64,000 bases of DNA. Source: Psychrobacter sp. PL19 (GTDB lineage: Bacteria; Pseudomonadota; Gammaproteobacteria; Pseudomonadales; Moraxellaceae). Below, piece after piece: positions 56,588 through 64,000 of this stretch; positions within the stretch are counted from its first letter, which is position 1, and each line of letters opens with the position of its first letter. The position numbers were made by a program, and so were the translations under genes. The notes beneath the pieces were generated by a model, which ran no database searches, was not told the DNA's origin, and was given only the letters and a program-made list of their open reading frames with translations. Where the stretch lies: positions 2,108,001 to 2,172,000 of the forward strand of contig NZ_JAGING010000001.1 in assembly GCF_017875835.1 (NCBI RefSeq), given 5' to 3'.

Positions 56588-56941
56588 AATAGAAGGGAGA
56601 ATATCCTCATAGTTCTTAAAAAAAGGGTTATTAGAGAAAGCGTTATCAGCGAATAAGAGCCTTTATAATAGCACGCAGTTATTAAAAGACAAATATGAGT
56701 AGAATATAAATATATGCTTGGGTGGCCACTTTAGAACGCTCATTTTCATCTTATGGCTGAGGCCATAACTGGCTAGCAACATCGAAATATGCCACGCCAT
56801 AATTCTCTGCGCAGGATCATCCCAGTGGGCAACATTAGAATCTACAAATAGCCTAAGCAAAAATAAATGCGGAAGACATTAGCAGGTAGAGGGATAAAAA
56901 TAATAACATAAAATAGCCTAAGTAAATAAAAATTATTAATT
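56588..56941. other. Gap upstream of yacG without a supported gene
   Basis: A 65-codon minus-strand frame (56663-56860) includes the sequence AHWDDPAQRIMAWHI, which could be coding-like, but there is no ribosome-binding site and no family match. GCCTAAGCAAATA-type short repeats occur at about 56849 and 56922. Otherwise nothing is clear. Confidence 0.4.
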
Positions 56942-56942
56942 A

Positions 56943-56969
56943 GAAAACCGCCTCAAAAAGAGACGGTTC
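56943..56969 (-). terminator. Terminator for the ABC1-family kinase gene
   Basis: On the minus strand AACCGTCTC pairs with GAGGCGGTT (one G-U pair) around TTTTT and is followed by a T run. It is 24 bases beyond the stop codon. Confidence 0.8.
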
Positions 56970-56992
56970 CGAATATCGGGGTATCTTTCATG

Positions 56993-58399
56993 CTATAAAA
57001 AAGGTTTTACTAGAGTATTAGAGTCAGTGTGAGCGTCAATTACTGTTAAAAAAGTGTAGGCGCCAATGAATTTGCGACTTATAAACATGAACTCTTTGGG
57101 AGGCAGGTTGAATTCAAACGATTGCATAGCGCGGGACGCAGTCGCTGAGAGCCGTGAATGTAGCTTGCTACCTGCCCAAATATAACGTTGTTGATCGTCT
57201 AGACAATTAATAGGAATAGCAGGGTTGGTCTCAGGGTTGCTAAAAGGTTCAGTGGCAAGTAGAAATAACGACGCCACATCATTACAGACCTTATCATTCA
57301 TACTATCAAAGAAGTCATAACCGGTCATCGCTATCGTCATCGCTTTACGATCATGATAGTAGCCTGCTCGTAATAGACCATGCGCGATAGTCAGTAGGGT
57401 ATTATCAAACTGACGAATAGCACCGAAATCTAATAATATCAACTTATCTATTTCGCCATTACTATAGTCATCGTCATCACTAATACGCACCAGATAATTA
57501 CCGAAGTTTGGATCGGTTTGCATCTCGCCCCATACAAAAATTTCTTGCATCATAATTTCGATAGCAGCTTGACCAATAGCGTTACGGCGCTCATGAGGTA
57601 ACGAACTTAGCGCTTCGGAAACCACGGAAACGCCTGGCTCATAAGACATACACAGCAGACGCTTACTCGAATAGGTACGATTAATTTTTGGTACAATATA
57701 GCGTGAGTCATCAAGTAGACGATCATAGAAGCGTTCTGTGGTCGCAGCTTCTACCTTATAATCGACCTCGTTATGGAGTAGGTCGCGTATTTCCTCAAAC
57801 CAGGTATCAAGTGAACGAGTCTGCGGAACGATGTTACTTACTTTTAGTAAACGTTTAAACAATGCCAGATCTGAATCAATAGCATCTGCCACCCCTGGAT
57901 ACTGGACTTTCAAGACCACTTGCTCACCAGTTGCAATCACCGTTGCACGATGAACTTGTGCAAGGGAGGCGGTACCAATGGGAACAGGATCAATCTCTAG
58001 CTCATTTAGCTTATCACCTAAAATACGCTGTAAAGTCTGTTCTATCCTTGGCCATGTCAAAGTCGCAGTATCATTATTAAGGGTTTGCAACGCGCGAGTG
58101 ATTTCGGGCGGCAATACGTGCTCGCCATATAGAGACAACATCTGGCCGATCTTGACTACTGAACCCTTGAGCTTACCAAGCTCTTCTGCTACATAATTTG
58201 CCTGCGCTTCCATAAACACTTGATTGCGCGCGGTGCGGGTTTTTTTGTCCAAAAACATGCCAGACACACTATTACCTGCCCAGCGACGTCCGATATTTAA
58301 CGAAGTTTTGGCAATCGACAATCGACGTTCAAACCCTGATGTTTTTAGGTTGTCAATTGACTGTTTATTATTAGAAGGTTTAGACGATTCATTTGCCAT
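56993..58399 (-). CDS. ABC1/UbiB-family atypical kinase
   Basis: 468 residues from the ATG at 58399; an ATG 12 bases further upstream adds MIIF. It has the family KxGQ motif, VVKIGQMLSLYGEHVLPPEI, at about 82-101. The Ala-rich loop is replaced by GTASLAQVHRA, and the catalytic region reads TDPNFGNYLV with LLDFGAIRQF (DFG). The protein lacks the two C-terminal membrane helices of UbiB, so it is more like the soluble ABC1/AarF-type proteins. The substrate is unknown; related proteins influence quinone synthesis. No clear partner gene adjoins it. Confidence 0.87.
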   Translation of the reverse strand: MANESSKPSNNKQSIDNLKTSGFERRLSIAKTSLNIGRRWAGNSVSGMFLDKKTRTARNQVFMEAQANYVAEELGKLKGSVVKIGQMLSLYGEHVLPPEITRALQTLNNDTATLTWPRIEQTLQRILGDKLNELEIDPVPIGTASLAQVHRATVIATGEQVVLKVQYPGVADAIDSDLALFKRLLKVSNIVPQTRSLDTWFEEIRDLLHNEVDYKVEAATTERFYDRLLDDSRYIVPKINRTYSSKRLLCMSYEPGVSVVSEALSSLPHERRNAIGQAAIEIMMQEIFVWGEMQTDPNFGNYLVRISDDDDYSNGEIDKLILLDFGAIRQFDNTLLTIAHGLLRAGYYHDRKAMTIAMTGYDFFDSMNDKVCNDVASLFLLATEPFSNPETNPAIPINCLDDQQRYIWAGSKLHSRLSATASRAMQSFEFNLPPKEFMFISRKFIGAYTFLTVIDAHTDSNTLVKPFL

Positions 58400-58612
58400 A
58401 AATATAATCATTCATTGAGTTGTTATTGATTTGCGGGTTGCAGACCAGCAATACAAGCCAGCAATACAAAGAAGATGTGATGTTCGTGTAGGAAATTGTA
58501 TCATACACAGTGATATTAATTGATTGGCCTTAGGCGGCTTATAATAGCTGCTTTGTAAGCTTAAATTTTACCATTCAGATTAGAGTAAATCATAACACAA
58601 TTGATGAGATAG

Positions 58613-58648
58613 CAAAAAACTCGACTTAGTATAACACTAGGTCGAGTT
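58613..58648 (-). terminator. Rho-independent terminator for purD
   Basis: AACTCGACTTAGT (58618-58630) and ACTAGGTCGAGTT (58636-58648) pair with one mismatch; on the minus strand a T run follows. It is 136 bases beyond purD. Confidence 0.8.
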
Positions 58649-58783
58649 CTACAATGTATAGTAATCTCACAATAAAGTAGCTACGGCGTCAATCATACCA
58701 ATAGTATTTTAGCCGTGAACTCGGGACTAATTTTATAAATATTATTGTAGATGAACGGTTAATAATCAAAAACAGCTTAATGA

Positions 58784-60187
58784 TTAAATACTCTCGCGGG
58801 TAATAGCATGATGACCAATGTCGCGACGATACTGTGCACCGTCAAAACTAATTGCTCCAGTTACGACTAATGCGGTTTGTAGCGCCTCTGATATGCTATC
58901 TGCCATCGCAGTGACACACAATACGCGGCCGCCATCAGTAACGATTTCTTTGTCATTACCTACCACCACATCGGCATCGACATTGTCTGACTGTTTGCCA
59001 TGGGCAAAAGTAGTTCCTGCATGAAAAACCTTTACGGCTGCTAGGCTGTTATCGTCAGTGTCAGTGATATTGCTAGAACGACCATGATTGCTGTCTTTCG
59101 CATGAATTTCTGGTAATCCAGCAATAACGTCACCTTTAGAAGATGTTTCAGGATAGCCCTTCGATGCTATTACAATACCCAATGCAGGACGCGAGTCCCA
59201 ATTGGCTTCACTAGGTAATTTGCCCGCTAATCCTTGAACAACCAAATCCACCATGGAAGATTGCAAACGCATTAGAATCGGCTGGGTTTCAGGGTCTCCA
59301 AAACGACAATTAAATTCAATTACCGATGGATTACCATTGTTATCAATCATCAATCCAGCATATAAAAATCCAGTATAGGGGTGACCTGCTGCTTTCATAG
59401 CATCGACGACCGGCTGAATGACTTGTGCCATCACCTTATCATGAACCGCTGTGGTAACCACTGGAGCAGGGGAGTATGCGCCCATGCCACCCGTATTTGG
59501 GCCAGTATCACCCTCAAAAGCCCGCTTATGATCTTGGCTGGTGGCCATTGGTAGTATATTCTCACCATCAACCATACAAATAAAGCTGGCTTCCTCACCA
59601 CGCAAAAATTGCTCGATGACCACACGGCTACCGGCATCGCCAAATTTATTGTCAGCCAACATGTCATCAATGGCAGCATGTGCTTGTTCAATAGTTTCGG
59701 CAACGATAACGCCTTTACCCGCTGCAAGTCCGTCGGCTTTAATAACGATTGGTGCCCCTTGCTTATCAACATAAGCTTTGGCATTACTGACTTCAGTAAA
59801 ACCCTGATAAGCAGCAGTAGGAATTTTATTTTGCGCCATAAATTCTTTGGCAAACGTTTTTGAACCTTCTAACTGCGCGCAATATGCCGTTGGTCCCCAA
59901 GCTTGAATACCAGCTTCGCGGCAAGCATCAATGATACCCGTAACCAGTGGCGCTTCAGGGCCAACAATGACTATATCGATAGCATTACTTTGGCAAAATT
60001 CTATGACTGCACTATGTTCGCTAGCACCAGATACATTGTCTAAAATGACGTTTTGGCACTTAGGCTCAAGGGCAGTGCCTGCATTGCCTGGAGCGACATA
60101 GATGTGTTGCACCTTGTCATCTTTTGCACATTGCCACGCTAATGCGTGTTCGCGACCACCTGAACCAATCACCAAAATATTCATCAT
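58784..60187 (-). CDS. purD: Phosphoribosylamine-glycine ligase
   Basis: ATP-grasp enzyme making glycinamide ribonucleotide, second step of purine synthesis. The start is taken at the ATG at 60187 (MMNILVIGSG), with AAGGG eight bases upstream; 467 residues. ILVIGSGGREHALAW is the N-terminal domain start; IKADGLAAGKGVIVA and EFNCRFGDPETQ are ATP-grasp motifs. An insertion of about 40 residues near 370-410 (HAKDSNHGRSSNITDTDD...) is longer than in E. coli PurD (429 residues). purH does not adjoin it here. Confidence 0.96.
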   Translation of the reverse strand: MMNILVIGSGGREHALAWQCAKDDKVQHIYVAPGNAGTALEPKCQNVILDNVSGASEHSAVIEFCQSNAIDIVIVGPEAPLVTGIIDACREAGIQAWGPTAYCAQLEGSKTFAKEFMAQNKIPTAAYQGFTEVSNAKAYVDKQGAPIVIKADGLAAGKGVIVAETIEQAHAAIDDMLADNKFGDAGSRVVIEQFLRGEEASFICMVDGENILPMATSQDHKRAFEGDTGPNTGGMGAYSPAPVVTTAVHDKVMAQVIQPVVDAMKAAGHPYTGFLYAGLMIDNNGNPSVIEFNCRFGDPETQPILMRLQSSMVDLVVQGLAGKLPSEANWDSRPALGIVIASKGYPETSSKGDVIAGLPEIHAKDSNHGRSSNITDTDDNSLAAVKVFHAGTTFAHGKQSDNVDADVVVGNDKEIVTDGGRVLCVTAMADSISEALQTALVVTGAISFDGAQYRRDIGHHAITRESI

Positions 60188-60592
60188 ACATCTTGCCCTT
60201 AGCATTAATCGTTAATAGCGAGTCAATAAAGTACTGTTACACATAATGCCGTATTCTAGCAAAAAAGTTGCACCGATTGCCATGAGTATCCACCTGCCAG
60301 CAATCAAAAGGCAACCATAACCATAACTCGAGAGGTTCAGTATCAAGTTAAACTACTTATTGTAGACAAGCTAAATAGCTAGTTGGTACCTAATCGATGG
60401 TAATTAGTTAGCTGTTAATGAAAATAGCTGTTCCATTAGTAAAGGTTATCGCTCTAATATTAATTCATAAAATGATTATGCTGTTGCTGGGCGAGCAGGT
60501 GCGTTACACTTTAGCAGACGAGAAGTATAACGACAGTCAATCGCTTGTCAGCACAAAAAAGATAAAACACAGAAGAATCCGTTATTAGGTGT

Positions 60593-60634
60593 ATACAAAC
60601 TCATTACTAATTAAAGTTAGTGATGAGTTTGTAT
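60593..60634. promoter_or_regulatory. Long inverted repeat upstream of the glutamate dehydrogenase gene
   Basis: ATACAAACTCATTACTAA (60593-60610) and TTAGTGATGAGTTTGTAT (60617-60634) are 18-base arms with one G-T mismatch and a six-base loop. There is no T run. It ends 110 bases before the start codon at 60745, so an operator or an RNA hairpin in the leader are both possible. It might also terminate an upstream minus-strand transcript. The 60188-60592 stretch otherwise shows no gene. Confidence 0.5.
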
Positions 60635-60744
60635 CTATATGACTACTAATATAAAAATGACTGCTAATACAAAAAATGATAAATAACCGTAACTCTTAAA
60701 CATATTCATAAGAATTAAACTTATAAAAAAGGACCACAAACGCC

Positions 60745-63700
60745 ATGTCACACTCCCTAAGTATCACAGAAGAGCGCATTAGCCAAATCAGCGATATTGC
60801 CACCAGCTATGTACAAAAGGATAAATCGCTGCTTGATCATTTTATTCATAGCTACTATCAGCCTCTGCACCAAGGGACAGCAGATGCAGTTAGTGACGCG
60901 GATTTAGCAGGGATGGCGCTACATCACTTTACGCTACTAAGATCTTATGACGGCAGCAAACCGCAGGTGGCTATTCTAAATCCAGTCGCCGAGGAGCAGC
61001 ATTTTCATAGCTCACATACGGTCATTCAAATGGTGGCGTATGATCGTCCTTTTCTAGTAGACACACTATTAATGACCCTTGAAACACAAGGTATTGATGT
61101 GCATCGTACTTATAACATCATCGTCAGCGTTCAGCGCGATGATGAAGATAACATCACTACTATCGAAAGCGCGCACGAGAGTGCCACCTCGCACTTGTCC
61201 TTGATTCAATGCGAAATCGCTTACCAAGATAATGATCAGTTGGCGGTACTACAGCAGTTGCTATTAGACAAGGTTGATACACTTGATACAGTGGTCGGTG
61301 ATTGGGAACAGATGCAAGTACGCCTCACTGAAATAAAAGCTGAATTATTAGAAAAGCCACTACCCGAAGTTTTCTATTCACGGCAAGAGATTCAAGACTT
61401 TTTGGACTGGGTAACCGATGAAAACTTTATCTTTTTAGGGTATCGAGAATACCGTCTAGAGGATAATGGTATCGACAACGATGCAAATAAAAACACTGAT
61501 TTAGACTTGTTTTCAATTGGTAATAGCGGGCTTGGCTTACTGCGAGGCGTTAACGAAGATACGCTTTCGAAGAGTTTTAACGAGTTACCTGGTAACCTTA
61601 AAAAGCTATTAACCGAACCACGCGTATTAATGCTGTCTAAATCAAGCCGGGTATCACCGGTTCATCGTCCGGTATATATGGATTTTTTGGGCATTCACAA
61701 ATTTGATGATAATGGTAAGCTGGTCGGTGAATATCGTTTTATTGGATTATTCACGTCACAAGCTTATCAACTTAGCGTGCAACAAATCCCGCTATTGCGT
61801 GAAAAAGCCAATAAGATAATGATGATGGCAGATCTACCGCGCGATGGTTATGCCCACCATAAAATGATGCATGTGATTAATACTTTGCCGCGTGACGACT
61901 TATTTCAGGCCAGCGTCGAAGAGCTATATCCTATCGTCTCTGGTATTACTCAGTTACAAGACAAGAAGAGCTTGCGCCTATTTAGCCGCATTGATCACTA
62001 TCATCGCTTTGTCTCCTGCTTGGTTTATATTCCGCGCGATAAGTTCAATACCGAGCTGCGTATTAAAGTACAAAACGTGCTAAAAGAGGCTTATGGCGGC
62101 ATGTCATCTGGCTTTACTACCGAGTTCAATGAGTCCGATCACGCCCGCGTCCATGTGCACGTGCGGACAGAACCCGGTCATGTCAATGATGTCGATAACA
62201 ATACTCTTGAGTCTGAGCTGTCAGCATTGATGCAGTCATGGGGGGACAACTATCAAAAAATGCTGTTGGACGATGTTGGCGAGCAGCAAGCCAATGCTCT
62301 AACGCGCAGATTCCTAAGTTATATTCCCGCCGCTTATCAAGAACGTTTTGATGCGCGAACAGCCGTTGAAGACACCAAGCGATTGGCGAATTTGACCGAC
62401 GAGCAACCTATATTTTGGCACTTGTATCAATCTACAGGTGATGTCAGTAACCAGTTGCACCTCAAACTATACGGTCGCCAGCAGCCCGTTATATTATCTA
62501 AGGTGTTGCCAGTATTAGAAAACTTTGGCGTTTCAGTGGTTTCAGCGCAAACTTATGAGTTTGATTTGCCTGAACAGGCTATCTGGATGCAAGAATATGA
62601 GCTGACGTTAGAGCACGTAGATACGATCAACATGCAAGTGGTGCGCGGTCAATTTGAAGACAGTCTCAAGCAAATATGGGCAGGTAATATTGAAAGCGAT
62701 ACCTTTAACGAGCTGATATTAACCACCAAGCTTGATACTTATGAAGTGGTGGTACTACGTGCACTGTCACGCTATATGGGCCAAGCTCGTGCGCCATTCT
62801 CTAGCGTATATATTCAACAAACAGTGGTCAAAAATAGCGCCATCAGTATGCTACTAGCCGATTTATTCGATGCGCGTATGAATCCTAAACATAGCGCCCC
62901 TGATAGCCAGGAACGTTTAGAGAAAACGAATCAAGTTAGAGAACAAATTGCCAGCGCACTGGCAGGTGTTGATAGTTTGGATGAAGACCGTATCTTGCGT
63001 TGGTACCTGGACTTAATTAATGCGATGGTACGAACAAACTTTTATCAAACAGATAACAATGGTCAACGTAAAGATCGACTGTCATTTAAGTTTTTAGCCG
63101 AAGATATTCCTAATTTGCCAAAACCAAAGTTAATGTTTGAAATATTTGTTTATTCACCACGAGTTGAAGCTGTGCACATGCGCGGCGGTAAAGCAGCTCG
63201 TGGTGGCCTGCGCTGGTCAGACCGCATGGAAGATTTTCGTACTGAAGTACTCGGATTGGTCAAAGCACAGATGGTCAAAAACGCAGTGATCGTGCCCGTT
63301 GGTTCAAAAGGTGGTTTTATTGTTAAAACCAAGACCATGGCAGATGGCCGTGACGCCTTCCAAGCTGAAGGTATCGCTTGTTATCAAGCCTTCCTGCGCG
63401 GCATGCTAGACATCACTGACAATATCGTCGATGGTAATATTGTCCCGCCAGCCAATACCGTACGTCATGATGAAGACGACCCTTATTTAGTGGTTGCTGC
63501 AGATAAGGGTACAGCAAGCTTTTCTGATATTGCCAACGCCTTATCTGCTGAATATAATTTCTGGCTTGATGACGCCTTTGCCTCAGGGGGTTCAGTCGGT
63601 TATGACCATAAAGCTATGGGCATTACTGCGCGTGGTGGCTGGGAGTCGGTCAAACGCCACTTCCGCATGCGCGGCATGGACATCCAAGCACGTGATGATT

Positions 63701-64000
63701 TCACCGTCATTGGTATTGGTGATATGAGCGGTGACGTCTTCGGTAACGGTATGCTGCGCTCAACCCATACTAAACTGGTCGCGGCCTTTAACCACTTACA
63801 TATATTCATCGACCCTAATCCTAATACTGCGGATTCTTATGCCGAGCGCGAGCGTTTATTTAATTTACCACGCTCAACGTGGGACGATTACGAAAAATCG
63901 CTTATTAGCCAAGGTGGCGGGGTATTTTCGCGGCAAGATAAAGCCATTGCTATCAGCCCTGAGATGAAAGAGATTTTTGCTATCAGCGAAGACAGCTTAG
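60745..64000 (+). CDS. gdhB: NAD-specific glutamate dehydrogenase, large type (3' end outside window)
   Basis: At least 1085 residues, open to the last base. The ATG at 60745 follows AAAAAAGGACC. This is the 180-kDa class (L-GDH). The N-terminal ACT-like regulatory part is long and includes MVAYDRPFLVDTLL, FLGYREYRL and FYSRQEIQDFLDWV. The catalytic region begins around residue 790: VHMRGGKAARGGLRWSDR, then KAQMVKNAVIVPVGSKGG (Lys in the active site), and GIGDMSGDVFGNGMLRS for the nucleotide domain. It would deaminate glutamate to 2-oxoglutarate for carbon use. The strand and start are certain; the final part lies outside. The short frames inside it are artefacts. Confidence 0.96.
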   Translation, partial: MSHSLSITEERISQISDIATSYVQKDKSLLDHFIHSYYQPLHQGTADAVSDADLAGMALHHFTLLRSYDGSKPQVAILNPVAEEQHFHSSHTVIQMVAYDRPFLVDTLLMTLETQGIDVHRTYNIIVSVQRDDEDNITTIESAHESATSHLSLIQCEIAYQDNDQLAVLQQLLLDKVDTLDTVVGDWEQMQVRLTEIKAELLEKPLPEVFYSRQEIQDFLDWVTDENFIFLGYREYRLEDNGIDNDANKNTDLDLFSIGNSGLGLLRGVNEDTLSKSFNELPGNLKKLLTEPRVLMLSKSSRVSPVHRPVYMDFLGIHKFDDNGKLVGEYRFIGLFTSQAYQLSVQQIPLLREKANKIMMMADLPRDGYAHHKMMHVINTLPRDDLFQASVEELYPIVSGITQLQDKKSLRLFSRIDHYHRFVSCLVYIPRDKFNTELRIKVQNVLKEAYGGMSSGFTTEFNESDHARVHVHVRTEPGHVNDVDNNTLESELSALMQSWGDNYQKMLLDDVGEQQANALTRRFLSYIPAAYQERFDARTAVEDTKRLANLTDEQPIFWHLYQSTGDVSNQLHLKLYGRQQPVILSKVLPVLENFGVSVVSAQTYEFDLPEQAIWMQEYELTLEHVDTINMQVVRGQFEDSLKQIWAGNIESDTFNELILTTKLDTYEVVVLRALSRYMGQARAPFSSVYIQQTVVKNSAISMLLADLFDARMNPKHSAPDSQERLEKTNQVREQIASALAGVDSLDEDRILRWYLDLINAMVRTNFYQTDNNGQRKDRLSFKFLAEDIPNLPKPKLMFEIFVYSPRVEAVHMRGGKAARGGLRWSDRMEDFRTEVLGLVKAQMVKNAVIVPVGSKGGFIVKTKTMADGRDAFQAEGIACYQAFLRGMLDITDNIVDGNIVPPANTVRHDEDDPYLVVAADKGTASFSDIANALSAEYNFWLDDAFASGGSVGYDHKAMGITARGGWESVKRHFRMRGMDIQARDDFTVIGIGDMSGDVFGNGMLRSTHTKLVAAFNHLHIFIDPNPNTADSYAERERLFNLPRSTWDDYEKSLISQGGGVFSRQDKAIAISPEMKEIFAISEDSL

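Noticed and set aside
56663..56860. 65-codon minus-strand frame between yacG and the ABC1 kinase gene
   Set aside because: Some coding-like sequence but no start signal or family match; mentioned only in the gap entry.

Overview
The window reads as chromosomal DNA of a gammaproteobacterium of the Moraxellaceae, most likely Psychrobacter. This is an inference from moderate-to-low G+C, the mix of housekeeping genes (fabI, hrpA, prfA, lysS, dnaX, purD, a very large NAD-glutamate dehydrogenase) and one dispersed intergenic repeat family. No rRNA, tRNA, CRISPR array or replication origin was found.

Layout. Positions 1-529 hold the end of a methionine sulfoxide reductase B gene. Positions 926-13420 form a copper-handling island: a two-component system (copR/copS) facing a row of exported proteins (two small periplasmic proteins, a Met-tailed cytochrome c, a DUF411 lipoprotein, the Tat-exported multicopper oxidase CopA and the outer-membrane protein CopB). 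These are followed by a persulfide dioxygenase-like hydrolase, a 52-residue Met-rich membrane peptide, a copper P-type ATPase with a duplicated metal-binding head, a TatA homologue and a stump of tatB. Next come a haloalkane dehalogenase-like hydrolase, unassigned short ORFs, folE and fabI. At 17434-23387 a DUF1275 membrane-protein gene is split by a roughly 5.3 kb insertion. The insertion is bounded by two near-identical 238-base copies of a transposase 3' end and carries a SulP transporter, a ZIP metal transporter and a decayed transposase gene.

Positions 23433-33635 carry a small acidic protein, a DASS-family dicarboxylate transporter, an alpha/beta hydrolase, hrpA, benE and a methyltransferase. 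Positions 33799-37597 are a complete cyanate-detoxification cluster (cynR divergent from cynT-cynS-cynX). Then follow a GlcG/HbpS-like lipoprotein, a UvrA-like ABC ATPase, a SulP transporter paired with a tandem universal-stress protein, a DMT exporter, pnuC with a NadR-like kinase, a FabH-like synthase, prfA, lysS, dnaX (with 15 exact 12-base repeats), a LysR regulator, argD, yacG, an ABC1-family kinase, purD and the first two thirds of an NAD-glutamate dehydrogenase.

How the parts fit. In the copper island, CopR/CopS would sense periplasmic copper. The P-type ATPase would export Cu(I) from the cytoplasm, and CopA would oxidise it in the periplasm after Tat export. CopB and the Met-rich proteins would bind or shuttle copper in the envelope. 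A perfect CusR-type palindrome at 3828-3847 supports direct control of the exported-protein genes. In the cyn cluster, CynX would import cyanate, CynS would convert cyanate and bicarbonate to ammonia and CO2, and CynT would recycle CO2 to bicarbonate. A family of 130-base imperfectly palindromic repeats (five clear copies and one diverged) lies in the intergenic regions.
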